DNA of 48,360 bases from Gp6-AA40 sp035263125 (GCA_035263125.1 DATFRP010000319.1:1-48360); one strand, 5' to 3'. Positions 7,800 to 17,604 are shown, numbered from the stretch's first letter. Notes: generated from the letters alone by a model not told the origin. Numbers and translations are program-made.

Positions 7800-7914
7800 C
7801 GTATCGGGCTCCAGGTGCGTACGCACGACGGGGGTGTCGGCGGACGTCCACCTCGCTTGTTCGGCTATACATTCGGGCTTAGAATCAGAACGAGTCTGCT
7901 CCAGGGACAAGACC

Positions 7915-8364
7915 ATGACGTATCAACGACGCGCGGTATCCGCGCTCTTCGTCGTGCTTGCGCTCGTCATCGCGTCCGGTGGTTCGTCGGGCGCGCAACG
8001 GGGCGGCGGCGACGAACGGAAGCCCAGTCTATCACTCAAGGCGAATCCGCCCGTGGGCTTCTCGCCGCTGAGGGTCCGGCTCGTGGTCGATGTGAAGAAC
8101 GGCTCCAACGACTACGAGGAGTACTACTGCCCGAAGGTGCAGTGGGATTGGGGCGATGGCACCGTCTCGGAGAATTCGGAAGACTGCGATCCGTATCAGG
8201 CGGGCAAGAGCGAGATCAAACGCCGGTATTCCGTTGAGCACGTCTTCAAGCAGGCGGGCACATATCAGGTCTTCTTCCGCCTCAAGCAACGGGAACGCGT
8301 GACCGCCGCGATCAGCGCGAACGTCGAGGTCAGGCCGGGCGTACGCGACGATCTTGGCCAGTGA
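7915..8364 (+). CDS. Secreted PKD-domain protein
   Basis: A 149-residue exported protein. The signal peptide is MTYQRRAVSALFVVLALVIA, ending near SGGSSGAQ. A single PKD-like beta-sandwich follows: SLKANPPVGFSPLRVRLVVD, then the diagnostic VQWDWGDGTVS at about residues 76-86, and VEHVFKQAGTYQVFFRLK. Two cysteines (in EYYCPKVQ and SEDCDP) could form a disulphide. PKD domains usually mediate protein or sugar contacts outside the cell. The start of the next gene lies inside this one (11-nt overlap), and a glycosyltransferase follows, so this is the first gene of a three-gene operon. Confidence 0.8.
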   Translation: MTYQRRAVSALFVVLALVIASGGSSGAQRGGGDERKPSLSLKANPPVGFSPLRVRLVVDVKNGSNDYEEYYCPKVQWDWGDGTVSENSEDCDPYQAGKSEIKRRYSVEHVFKQAGTYQVFFRLKQRERVTAAISANVEVRPGVRDDLGQ

Positions 8365-8812
8365 GGTGCCGGTCGACGTCGTGACGGCCGAACTCCGCGA
8401 GCGCGTGCGTGCGCGCCTGCGGGAACGGTTGAAGCTCCACGGCGCCTCGCACGCATTCGAGGATCCCGCGCTCTTCGCCGACGTCGATCGGCTCCTGCAA
8501 TCGTCGATTGCCGAAGGCGATGCGGGAGCGCTGCTGCTCCCCGAGCTGCTCGGCGATCCCGATACCTGGCGTCTGCAGACCGCGATGCACTATCAGTCCC
8601 ACCGCGGCACGGGCGCAGCCGCCGTCGTGCTCTTCTTCAAACGGCGTGTCCTGATGCCGATGTTCCGATGGCTGTTCGAGTACAGCCGCGATAACTTCGA
8701 GCGACAGCGTCGCGTCAACCAGGTGCTGTTCGCCTGCATTCAGGAACTGGCGATCGAAAATGCCGCACTGCGGAAGCAGCTGCGCGCGTCCGGAGCCTTC
8801 GAAGGTCGGTGA
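8354..8812 (+). CDS. Helical protein of unknown function, coupled to a glycosyltransferase
   Basis: A 152-residue protein probably starting at TTG 8354 inside the previous gene; GTG at 8366 is an alternative. It is charged at the N-terminus (ELRERVRARLRERLKLHG), has a hydrophobic or amphipathic middle (GAAAVVLFFKRRVLMPMFRW) and an Arg/Asn/Glu-rich helical end that could be a short coiled coil (NQVLFACIQELAIENAALRK). I have seen similar small proteins beside glycosyltransferases, but do not know the function. Its stop overlaps the GTG start of the glycosyltransferase (GTGA), which points to co-translation and perhaps to a partner role. Confidence 0.65.
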   Translation: MASEVPVDVVTAELRERVRARLRERLKLHGASHAFEDPALFADVDRLLQSSIAEGDAGALLLPELLGDPDTWRLQTAMHYQSHRGTGAAAVVLFFKRRVLMPMFRWLFEYSRDNFERQRRVNQVLFACIQELAIENAALRKQLRASGAFEGR

Positions 8813-9990
8813 AGCTCGCCTTCGTCGTCCAGCGATACGGTCCCGACATCGCTGGCGGATCGGAAATCCACTGCCGGGAGATCGCCCGCCGGCTCTCCAC
8901 ACGACACGCGATCACCGTCCTCACCTCCTGCGCCAGTGACTACGTCTCGTGGCGCAATACATTTCCGCCGGGCGAGACGCGCGACGGTGACGTCCGTCTT
9001 CTCCGGTTCGCCGTCCGCCAGCCGCGCAACCTCCATGCGTTCGCCGATCTGAGCGACGAAGTGTTCGACGGCGGCGCGCCACGCGACCGGCAGGAGGCGT
9101 GGTTCGCGGCGAACGGACCTGATGTTCCCGATCTGCTCGAGCATCTGCAGCAGCACGGTCGCACGTACGATCTCGTGCTCTTCTGGACGTACCGCTATTC
9201 GCCGTCGTTCTTCGGCGTGCCCATCGTCAAGGACCGCGCGGTGCTGCTGCCGACCGCCGAGGAAGACCGCGCGATCGACCTCGATGTGCTGAGCGAGTTC
9301 TTCTCGCTGCCCGCCGGCTATCTCTTTCTGACGCCCGAGGAGCAGGCACTCGTCTCGTCACGCGCAGCCCGCGCGCTGCCCCACTGCTCCATCATCGGCA
9401 TGGGTCTCGATCCCGCATCGCCGGTGAATGGACGCTCGCTGCTCGACGCCAACGGCATCCCCTCGGAGTACGTGCTCTACATGGGGCGCGTCGATCGCAA
9501 CAAGGGGTGCCACACCCTGCTCGAGCACTTTCATCACTACTCATGGAAGTTCTCGACGGACGATGTCGCCCTCGTGCTGGCGGGACCTGCGAAGATGCGC
9601 GTGCCGACGCACACACGAATCAAGGCGCTCGGCTACGTGTCCGATGAACTGCGACGAGCGCTGCTTGCCAATGCGCGCGTGCTCGTCGTGCCGTCGCCGT
9701 ACGAAAGCCTCAGCATCGCGCTGCTCGAAGGATGGAACTACGGAGTACCGGCCGTCGTGAACGCACGCTGCGCCGTGCTCGAAGGCCAGGTGCGTCGTGC
9801 GAATGGTGGGCTGCCGTACCGGTCAGCGCAGGAGTTCTGCGAAGCGCTCGCGTACTTGCATGAGCATCCGACCGAGCGAAAGAGTATCGGTCAGCAAGGG
9901 CTGGCGTATGTGGATCGAGAGTATCGGTGGCCTGTTGTGATAGAGCGCATTGAGCGGCTCTTGACGCAAATCGCAGAACGCCGGGCCTGA
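8809..9990 (+). CDS. Glycosyltransferase family 4 (GT-B fold)
   Basis: A 393-residue retaining GT-B glycosyltransferase. The N-terminal Rossmann half opens KLAFVVQRYGPDIAGGSEIH with the glycine-rich acceptor loop. The C-terminal nucleotide-sugar half has VLYMGRVDRNKGCHTLL (about 222-238), DVALVLAGP, and the E-x7-E motif in PYESLSIALLEGWNYGVPAV (E299 and E307). It likely transfers a sugar from a nucleotide donor to a cell-surface polymer; donor and acceptor cannot be read from the sequence. GTG start at 8809 overlaps the previous stop. Its last three codons and stop (TGA, 9988-9990) lie inside palindromic repeat copy 2. Confidence 0.9.
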   Translation: MKLAFVVQRYGPDIAGGSEIHCREIARRLSTRHAITVLTSCASDYVSWRNTFPPGETRDGDVRLLRFAVRQPRNLHAFADLSDEVFDGGAPRDRQEAWFAANGPDVPDLLEHLQQHGRTYDLVLFWTYRYSPSFFGVPIVKDRAVLLPTAEEDRAIDLDVLSEFFSLPAGYLFLTPEEQALVSSRAARALPHCSIIGMGLDPASPVNGRSLLDANGIPSEYVLYMGRVDRNKGCHTLLEHFHHYSWKFSTDDVALVLAGPAKMRVPTHTRIKALGYVSDELRRALLANARVLVVPSPYESLSIALLEGWNYGVPAVVNARCAVLEGQVRRANGGLPYRSAQEFCEALAYLHEHPTERKSIGQQGLAYVDREYRWPVVIERIERLLTQIAERRA

Positions 9991-10067
9991 AAGGCAGGCC
10001 CGGCCTACACTGCTGCTTAGCATTTCCGGGACAGTGTAGGCCGGGCCTGTTTTCCAATGGCCCGGCG
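9979..10067. repeat. Composite palindromic repeat, copy 2
   Basis: The left arm (9979-10011) is identical over 33 nt to the reverse complement of 298-330. The right arm (10033-10067) is a divergent 35-nt partner keeping the AGTGTAGGCCGGGCCTG core and the CCCGGCG end. The arms flank a 21-nt spacer. It lies between convergent genes: the glycosyltransferase stop codon is inside the left arm and the next gene's stop is 22 bp beyond the right arm. A bidirectional terminator role is possible here, although copy 1 lies between divergent genes. Confidence 0.88.
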
Positions 10068-10088
10068 TCCTTGGTCGGTCGTTCGCTC

Positions 10089-11117
10089 TTACACCGACGC
10101 CGGCAAGGGCGGTGGCATCAACCGTCGTCCCACTAAAAGCGTCGACAGCGCCGCGCCAAGCCCGATCGTCCACGCGACGTACTCGATGAGCAGTCCGGTC
10201 GTCCGCACCATCCAGCCGAACGGGCTCATCCAGCCCGGGGCCAGGCCAATGAAGTGCGCGATGATCGTGACGCCGGTGATCGCGAGAAAGCCGGTGAGCA
10301 GATCGAGGTACGGGGCGGACGTCCGATCACCACGCGATCCGCGCAAGCGCGCACCGAGCGTGACGGCAACGGCTGCGAACCCGCCGACCCACAGCAGCGC
10401 GACGCCGGCCAGCACGAACGGAATTGCCCCAAGCAGCGGGATCCCGACGACGGAGATCACCAGTCCCAGCGTGATGATCAGCAGTGCGGGCACGAAGAGC
10501 ACTTCGACGATCGCACCGAAGACTCCAGAGGCGCCGACGTCGGCTGCGCGCCCCGACATCGAGCGGACCCAGCCCGGGGCGATCAACGTGAACAGGAGTG
10601 AGATCGTCAGCACCATGCCGAGCCGCATCACCATGGCGCCGAGCGAAGCGAATGGCCACCAGCCCGACGGCACGCCGAACCCGCCCCAGCCCAGACCCGC
10701 CGGCAGGTCGATGACGGTCTGATCGACTTTGCCTTTCACTTGTGCGGCGGGATCGATGGTGGGATCGCTGCCTGCGGTGAACACGTCGCCGTCGACGACG
10801 GCCGTTGGTCCAAGCTTCAGATGACCGCCAATGACGACGACGTCGTCTTCGACGTGGCCGTTGATGGTGGCAGTGCCGCCGACCACGACAACCGGTTCGG
10901 ATGCGGTGGCGCCGGCGGCGAGGTCGTAGTCGCGGAAGACTCGCAGGTGAACGCCATCGTGGCCGCGGCGCGGGGACCAGTCGTCCCAGTCTCGATGGTG
11001 TCGATACCGAAAACTGTCACGACCGCCATGCGGCCGATCCAACGGGTCCTCCGCCTGCTGGGCAAATGCGGTGGCCGCGCTGAGCACGAGACTCACGGCC
11101 AGCAGGAATCGTTTCAC
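10089..11117 (-). CDS. Membrane protein with an N-terminal bactofilin-like (polymer-forming) domain
   Basis: A 342-residue protein. The signal peptide is MKRFLLAVSLVLSAATAFAQ, followed by a His/Arg/Asp-rich stretch. At about residues 55-115 there are beta-helix repeats typical of bactofilins: VVVVGGTATINGHVEDDVVV, IGGHLKLGPTAVVDGDVFTA, and DPTIDPAAQVKGKV. The C-terminal half contains about five hydrophobic segments, including LVISVVGIPLLGAIPFVLAG and AVAVTLGARL. The layout suggests a periplasmic beta-helix patch anchored by a membrane bundle. This resembles a known family of 'polymer-forming cytoskeletal' proteins in which the bactofilin part faces outward, which is inferred here. Confidence 0.75.
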   Translation of the reverse strand: MKRFLLAVSLVLSAATAFAQQAEDPLDRPHGGRDSFRYRHHRDWDDWSPRRGHDGVHLRVFRDYDLAAGATASEPVVVVGGTATINGHVEDDVVVIGGHLKLGPTAVVDGDVFTAGSDPTIDPAAQVKGKVDQTVIDLPAGLGWGGFGVPSGWWPFASLGAMVMRLGMVLTISLLFTLIAPGWVRSMSGRAADVGASGVFGAIVEVLFVPALLIITLGLVISVVGIPLLGAIPFVLAGVALLWVGGFAAVAVTLGARLRGSRGDRTSAPYLDLLTGFLAITGVTIIAHFIGLAPGWMSPFGWMVRTTGLLIEYVAWTIGLGAALSTLLVGRRLMPPPLPASV

Positions 11118-11168
11118 GGGGCTGCTCCTCGGCCGTTGGGACGGAGGCCGGCGCCCGGAAGTTCCGCG

Positions 11169-11198
11169 CCTTCGCCTTCGGCTTCGGCTTCGGCTTCG
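11169..11198. repeat. Hexanucleotide tandem repeat (CCTTCG/GCTTCG, five units)
   Basis: Five 6-bp units in a row: two CCTTCG then three GCTTCG. The tract lies in the short gap between two minus-strand genes. It keeps reading frame in any frame but is not inside a gene, so it looks like slippage-prone intergenic sequence. Confidence 0.9.
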
Positions 11199-11213
11199 GC
11201 GAGGCTACGCCTT

Positions 11214-11825
11214 TTAGCGCAGCAATTGCCAGACGACGAGAGCAACCTGAACGAACGCGATGCAGCCGACGCCCAGCAGTCCGCGCCGCAGCATCGCAGC
11301 CGTCTGTCGCTGGCTCTCACGGCGCCTGGCCAGGACCACAACATCTACTGGCGCTTCCCTGACGGTTTCGTACGCTCTTTCCATCTCGAGTCGAATGTGT
11401 TCTCGGTGTTCGGCCGAGACTCGTGCGTTACTCATGAGGGCGCTGGTCACCGCCTCGCTGCTCTCATCACGAAGCCGCCGAAGGACTGCGACCGCATCGT
11501 GTCCAGGAGACCCGTTGACCGCCCCATCGCGCCGTGTCCGCTTGAGCAGCCGGGCCCACGCCCGCGCGATCAGGAACTCGAGGCGGTGAACGATCTCGTC
11601 GTTGCTGGGCGCGGGTGTGCAGGCGCGATAGAAGGCAATCGCATCCGGGAGCGCGCGAATGGTGCCGTTTTGCACTGCATGCATCAACTGCGTCACGAAG
11701 AGGGAATCACGCCTGGTCTGACGTCGGCGGCGCCTGGTGTAGGCCTGCCGGACGACAACCGACGTGCAGGCGTATCCGGCAGTCGCTGCCGCGGCGACAG
11801 CGATTTGCGCGAGATCGATGTTCAC
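11214..11825 (-). CDS. Membrane protein of unknown function with N- and C-terminal hydrophobic segments
   Basis: A 203-residue protein. The N-terminal hydrophobic segment (IAVAAAATAGYACTSVVV, residues 8-25) is followed by a very basic RRRRRQTRR, so it is probably a signal anchor with the bulk in the cytoplasm. The soluble part has helices such as HRLEFLIARAWARLLKRTRR and SAEHREHIRLEMERAYE. A second hydrophobic segment ends the protein (GLLGVGCIAFVQVALVVWQL). The shape, a cytoplasmic helical domain between two membrane anchors, resembles no family I can name. It lies 97 bp upstream of the bactofilin-like gene on the same strand. Confidence 0.6.
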   Translation of the reverse strand: MNIDLAQIAVAAAATAGYACTSVVVRQAYTRRRRRQTRRDSLFVTQLMHAVQNGTIRALPDAIAFYRACTPAPSNDEIVHRLEFLIARAWARLLKRTRRDGAVNGSPGHDAVAVLRRLRDESSEAVTSALMSNARVSAEHREHIRLEMERAYETVREAPVDVVVLARRRESQRQTAAMLRRGLLGVGCIAFVQVALVVWQLLR

Positions 11826-11860
11826 GGCGCATATTGTATCGGGTCTGTCTAGGGCCCGAG

Positions 11861-11878
11861 GTCCGGCTGAAGCCGGAC
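11861..11878. repeat. Short hairpin of the C-TGAA-loop family
   Basis: GTCCGGC, TGAA, GCCGGAC: a perfect 7-bp stem with a TGAA loop, preceded by a GGCCCGAG stretch and followed by ACTACG. It lies between the thiolase stop (11899) and the start of the 11214-11825 gene, both on the minus strand. It has no T-run on either side, so it is not a standard terminator. Confidence 0.8.
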
Positions 11879-11898
11879 ACTACGCCTGTCAGTCCGTG

Positions 11899-13086
11899 CT
11901 ATACCGCGATGACCATCGCGATGCCCATACCGCCGCCGATGCAGAGCGAGGCGAGCCCTTTTCCACCGCCTTTGGCGCGAAGCGCGTAGATCAACGTGGT
12001 GAGGATGCGGGCGCCGCTCGCTCCGATTGGATGGCCGAGCGCGATCGCGCCGCCGCGGGTGTTGACCTTCGCGGGGTCGAGATCGAGCTCCCGCATGACG
12101 GCCAGCGATTGCGCCGCGAACGCTTCGTTCAGCTCGAAGAGGTCGATGTCGCTGGACGCGAGCCCGGCGCGTCGCAGGGCGGCGCGCACCGCTTCAACCG
12201 GGCCCATACCCATGATCATCGGCTCGACGCCGACGGTGGCGAACGAGAGGATCGTGGCAAGCGGCTCACGGCCCCATTGCCGCGCGCGGTCGCGTGACGC
12301 AACCACGAGTGCTGCGGCGCCGTCGTTGATGCCCGACGCATTGCCGGCGGTCACGGTGCCGTCTGCCTTGAACGCGGTCCGCAATCCGGCAAGCGTGGAG
12401 GCGGTTGTCCCGGCGCGCGGATACTCGTCGGTGTCGACGCGATCCGCATCGCCTCTCTTCCTTGCAATCTCGACCGGGACGATCTCGTCGCGGAACCAGC
12501 CACCTGCGATCGCCGCTGTGGCTCGACGCTGGCTCTCCGCAGCGAACGCGTCCTGATCGGCGCGCGAGATCTTGAAGCGCGTGACGATCTCTTCCGCGGT
12601 CATCCCCATGTGACACTGCTCGATCGCGCACGTGAGCCCCTCGCCGAGCATCGTGTCGTAGACCTCGGCGTTCCCCATTCGAACGCCCCACCGGGCTCCC
12701 TTCAGCAGATAGGGCGCGTTCGACATCGACTCGGTGCCACCGGCAACCACGACGTCGACGTACCCGGTGTTGATGGCCTCCGCCGCGTGTACAACGGCCT
12801 GGAGTCCCGACCCGCACACGCGGTTGATCGTTTCGGCCGGCACCTCTTTCGGCAGACCGCCTCTGAGCGCCGCCTGTCGGGCGACGTTCATGCCGGCACC
12901 AGCCTGCAGCACGCAGCCCAGGACGACATCGCCCACCTGCGCCGCATCGACACCCGCGCGGCAGATGGCCTCGCGGATCACGCGCGCGCCGAGATCCGGC
13001 GCGGACAGGTCTTTCAACGCACCGCCGAAGGAGCCGATTGGCGTCCGGCAGGCGCTCAGGATCACCGACGGTTCATAACCAGGCAC
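11899..13086 (-). CDS. Acetyl-CoA acetyltransferase (thiolase)
   Basis: A 395-residue biosynthetic-type thiolase of normal length. The catalytic set is complete: nucleophile C91 in NRVCGSGLQAV, the ELNEAFAAQ motif, H352 in GHPIGASGAR, and C382 in LCIGGGMGIA. It joins two acetyl-CoA molecules to acetoacetyl-CoA, or cleaves acetoacetyl-CoA in reverse. Without a neighbouring reductase or transferase the direction cannot be told. It is divergent from the acyl-CoA synthetase gene with 76 bp between starts; together they could interconvert short-chain acids and acetyl-CoA. I give no symbol because atoB, phaA and thlA cannot be distinguished here. Confidence 0.93.
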   Translation of the reverse strand: MPGYEPSVILSACRTPIGSFGGALKDLSAPDLGARVIREAICRAGVDAAQVGDVVLGCVLQAGAGMNVARQAALRGGLPKEVPAETINRVCGSGLQAVVHAAEAINTGYVDVVVAGGTESMSNAPYLLKGARWGVRMGNAEVYDTMLGEGLTCAIEQCHMGMTAEEIVTRFKISRADQDAFAAESQRRATAAIAGGWFRDEIVPVEIARKRGDADRVDTDEYPRAGTTASTLAGLRTAFKADGTVTAGNASGINDGAAALVVASRDRARQWGREPLATILSFATVGVEPMIMGMGPVEAVRAALRRAGLASSDIDLFELNEAFAAQSLAVMRELDLDPAKVNTRGGAIALGHPIGASGARILTTLIYALRAKGGGKGLASLCIGGGMGIAMVIAV

Positions 13087-13104
13087 ATGATGATTGTCGC
13101 TATT

Positions 13105-13134
13105 TTTTTGCGTTTTGCGTCTTGCATGTTGAGT
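13105..13134. repeat. Heptad TTG repeat, copy A
   Basis: A T-rich tract with 7-nt periodicity (TTTTGCG, TTTTGCG, TCTTGCA, TGTTGAG). It matches 28303-28332 at 27 of 30 positions. Both copies lie a few bases upstream of a plus-strand start (28 bp here, 6 bp there). Confidence 0.7.
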
Positions 13135-13162
13135 TCGCGACCGGTGTGGTTAGATCACGCGA

Positions 13163-15113
<1,951 letters not shown>

Positions 15114-15124
<11 letters not shown>

Positions 15125-15216
15125 CGGAGAAACGGTCTCACAGGAGACTGGTTCCTCCGTTGGTCTCCGTTCCTCCGTTTCTCCTGTTAATCCGTGTCTC
15201 CGTCATCCTCCGTTAA
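15114..15216. repeat. Imperfect inverted repeat of ACGGAGG-type units between convergent genes
   Basis: Arms 15114-15135 and 15192-15213 are inverted copies at 20 of 22 positions (core ACGGAGGAT, then ACGGAGA). Between them are further direct CTCCGTT units (15152-15180). The stop of the acyl-CoA synthetase gene is inside the left arm, and the stop of the minus-strand DUF952 gene (15213-15215) is at the outer edge of the right arm. It can fold into a long stem in RNA from either strand. Confidence 0.8.
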
Positions 15217-15560
15217 CTCGGCGAGTTGTGATCGAATGCCCCATCTCGAGACGCCTGAAATGGCGTGACTTTCACAACCGCAGCGATTGGGATTGCACCG
15301 TAGACGTGTGGAAACTGCGACTCGCCTCCTTCGAGGTTCTCGTAGACGACCCGGGCGTCGAGCCGTGTCGGGTCGATGTGCAGCAGAACGAGACCACTAC
15401 GGCCGTGGAACCGCATGTTCGCAACCCAGACGACTTGCGCAGGCGTCGAGCAGTGGATGAAGCCTTCGGTCGCGAGCGAGTCCGCGGTGTAGACCCCACG
15501 CGACTGCGCTTCGAGCCAGGCGGCCTCGGCGGTGATGTGCAGTATCACATCACTACGCAC
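15213..15560 (-). CDS. DUF952 family protein
   Basis: A 115-residue cytosolic protein of normal DUF952 length. Family hallmarks: ILHITAEAAWLEAQSRGVYT at the N-terminus, then the conserved GFIHCSTPAQV (about 32-42), LVLLHIDPTRLDARVVYENL, and FPHVYGAIPIAAVVKVTPF. The conserved His and Cys in FIHCS suggest an enzyme site of unknown chemistry. It lies directly upstream (in transcription order) of nothing on its strand and is 11 bp downstream of tyrA, so it is probably the last gene of the aromatic amino acid operon by read-through. Confidence 0.88.
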   Translation of the reverse strand: MRSDVILHITAEAAWLEAQSRGVYTADSLATEGFIHCSTPAQVVWVANMRFHGRSGLVLLHIDPTRLDARVVYENLEGGESQFPHVYGAIPIAAVVKVTPFQASRDGAFDHNSPS

Positions 15561-15570
15561 AAATCACTCA

Positions 15571-16443
15571 TCACTCCCGGCCCTTCATGAGTTCGGCACG
15601 CCAGCGTGCGGCTTCGTCGAAAATCTCTTCCACCGCCTTGCCGCTTCCGAGATCAGATCGCAGCTTCGTCAATGTGGCGATCAGTGCATCGAGAGCGCCG
15701 CCGAGCACATCCGCATTCGCGGCGCAGACTTCACGCCAGCTGCTCACCGGACTCGACGCGAGCCGGGTCGTGTCGGTCAGGCCGCGACCGGCGACCCGCA
15801 ATCCTTCGGCGGTCGCGGCGTCGCCGACCACTTGCATCAGCGCGCTCGCCGTCAGTTGCGGCAAATGACTCACGTACGCCATCAGGCGATCGTGCTCCGC
15901 CGCATCCATCGTGGTCGGCCGCGCGCCCAATCCGCGCACGAACTGGCAGAGGCGATCGAGCACGCCGGATGCCGTCGTGGCGTTCGGCGTGAAGATCCAC
16001 GGCTTCCCTCGAAAGAGATCGGGCCGTGCGAACCCGAATCCGCCGTGCTCCGAGCCGCCGATCGGATGTCCGCCGAGAAATGCCGGCGTGCCGTTTCCAC
16101 GCGCCGCAGCGGCCTCGACGATATCGCGCTTGGTGCCGCCGACGTCGGTGATCACGGTGGCCGACCCGGCAAAGTGCGACGACGCTTGTGCGAGCAGCTG
16201 CACGTTCTGCTGAACCGGCGCAGCCAGCACGAGGAGATCTGCGCGCCCGATCTCTGCAACGCTGGCCGCTTGCCGATCGATCGCGCCGCTCCCCGCTGCG
16301 TGGGCCAGCACGGGCGGACGATCGACCGCGACGACGCGAACCGCGGGCCATCGCTCGCGGACACCCAACGCGATCGATCCACCGATCAGGCCCAGGCCGG
16401 CGATGGCGATCGTGTCAAAGGGAGGAACGTCGTCAGAAGACAT
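15571..16443 (-). CDS. tyrA: Prephenate dehydrogenase
   Basis: A 290-residue NAD(P)-dependent enzyme that oxidises and decarboxylates prephenate to 4-hydroxyphenylpyruvate, the committed step to tyrosine. The Rossmann motif AGLGLIGGSIALG is at residues 15-27. The prephenate-binding region is present: GGHPIGGSEHGGFGFARPDL, a TP-type loop (IFTPNA), and AYVSHLPQLTASAL. The open frame begins at 16491, but ATG at 16443 puts the Rossmann strand at the usual distance from the N-terminus. It is the last biosynthetic gene of the block; there is no fused chorismate mutase, which is supplied by the separate gene at 17605. Confidence 0.93.
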   Translation of the reverse strand: MSSDDVPPFDTIAIAGLGLIGGSIALGVRERWPAVRVVAVDRPPVLAHAAGSGAIDRQAASVAEIGRADLLVLAAPVQQNVQLLAQASSHFAGSATVITDVGGTKRDIVEAAAARGNGTPAFLGGHPIGGSEHGGFGFARPDLFRGKPWIFTPNATTASGVLDRLCQFVRGLGARPTTMDAAEHDRLMAYVSHLPQLTASALMQVVGDAATAEGLRVAGRGLTDTTRLASSPVSSWREVCAANADVLGGALDALIATLTKLRSDLGSGKAVEEIFDEAARWRAELMKGRE

Positions 16444-16554
16444 CAGAGAGTGCCGCTCGAACGGGCGCTCCAGCCTGCCTCGCTTCGCCAAGGCGGGCCG
16501 AAGCGGGGCGCGACGGCGGGCGAAAGCACGGTTCGCGAAGACGGGGGCGCGACG

Positions 16555-17601
16555 TCAGCGAGCCCAGCCGCGCCGCGCCACCGGCTCGAGGCAGATGCTG
16601 CGACCGATCGCCGGTGCGATGATCCGCAGCTCCGCCATCAGCCGATCGAACTGCGCGGGGAACATCGACTGCGCGCCGTCGCTCAACGCGTGATCGGGAT
16701 CGTGGTGCACTTCGATGATCAAGCCGTCGGCGCCCGCCGCCACCGCCGCTCGCGCCAGCTGCGCCACCATGTCGCGACGGCCGGCACCGTGGCTCGGGTC
16801 GGCCACGATCGGCAGGTGACTCAGTTTCTTGACGACCGGAATCGCCGAGATGTCGAACGTGTTGCGCGTCGCGGTTTCGAATGTGCGGATGCCCCGCTCG
16901 CACAGGATCACCTCGCCGTTGCCGCCCGCGAGGATGTATTCGGCCGAGAGCAGCCACTCTTCGATCGTCGCCGAGATGCCGCGTTTCAGGAGCACCGGCT
17001 TGCGCACGCGACCCAACTCGCGGAGCAGCGTGAAGTTCTGCATGTTCCGCGCGCCGACCTGGAAGATGTCGCAGTACTTGCCGATCAACTCGATCTGGCT
17101 GATGTCCATCACCTCGGAGATCAGCTTCAGGTTGTGCGCATCGGCCGCCCGCCGCAGCATCTGCAGGCCCGGCTCGCCCAGCCCCTGAAAGCTGTACGGT
17201 GAACTTCGCGGCTTGAACGCGCCCCCGCGGAGGATCTTGGCGCCCGCGCGCTTCACCGCAGCGGCACTCGCCATCACCTGCTCTTCGGTCTCAGCCGAAC
17301 ATGGACCGGCCATGACGATCACCTCGTCACCGCCGATCCGCACATCATCGAGTGTGACGACGGTATCCTCCGGCTTGAAGGCGCGGCTCGCACGCTTGTA
17401 CGGCTCCGTGATGCGGAGTACTTCGTGCACGCCATCGAGAATGCCGATCAACTCGGAATCGATCTTGTGCGCGCCGACGACGCCGAGCACGGTGCGGGTC
17501 GCGCCCGACGACCGGTGCACGTCCATGCCCAGTTCGATGAGACGCGCGATCACCGCATCGATCTGCGCCTCGGTAGCCCGTTCCTTCATCACGACGACCA
17601 T
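16555..17601 (-). CDS. aroF: 3-deoxy-7-phosphoheptulonate synthase (DAHP synthase, type I-beta)
   Basis: A 348-residue enzyme that condenses phosphoenolpyruvate and erythrose 4-phosphate, the first step of the shikimate pathway. An N-terminal ferredoxin-like regulatory domain (MVVVMKERATEAQIDAVIAR, residues 1-70) precedes the barrel, as in Thermotoga-type enzymes, where it mediates feedback by tyrosine or phenylalanine. Barrel motifs: MAGPCSAE (98-104, metal ligand C101), ILRGGAFKPRSSPYSFQGLG, RGISATIEEWLLSAEYI and ADPSHGAGRRDMV. It sits 3 bp downstream of the chorismate mutase gene; in Gram-positive relatives the two are fused, so the adjacency suggests a functional complex. Confidence 0.95.
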   Translation of the reverse strand: MVVVMKERATEAQIDAVIARLIELGMDVHRSSGATRTVLGVVGAHKIDSELIGILDGVHEVLRITEPYKRASRAFKPEDTVVTLDDVRIGGDEVIVMAGPCSAETEEQVMASAAAVKRAGAKILRGGAFKPRSSPYSFQGLGEPGLQMLRRAADAHNLKLISEVMDISQIELIGKYCDIFQVGARNMQNFTLLRELGRVRKPVLLKRGISATIEEWLLSAEYILAGGNGEVILCERGIRTFETATRNTFDISAIPVVKKLSHLPIVADPSHGAGRRDMVAQLARAAVAAGADGLIIEVHHDPDHALSDGAQSMFPAQFDRLMAELRIIAPAIGRSICLEPVARRGWAR

Positions 17602-17604
17602 GAT

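Noticed and set aside
5439..8237. A 932-codon plus-strand open frame
   Set aside because: It is antisense to pepA and the genes after it, is extremely rich in Arg and His, and has no family-like motifs. High GC leaves the opposite strand open; the minus-strand pepA has a full M17 signature.
10740..11852. A 370-codon plus-strand open frame
   Set aside because: It is antisense to the bactofilin-like and 11214-11825 genes and has the composition of a GC shadow.
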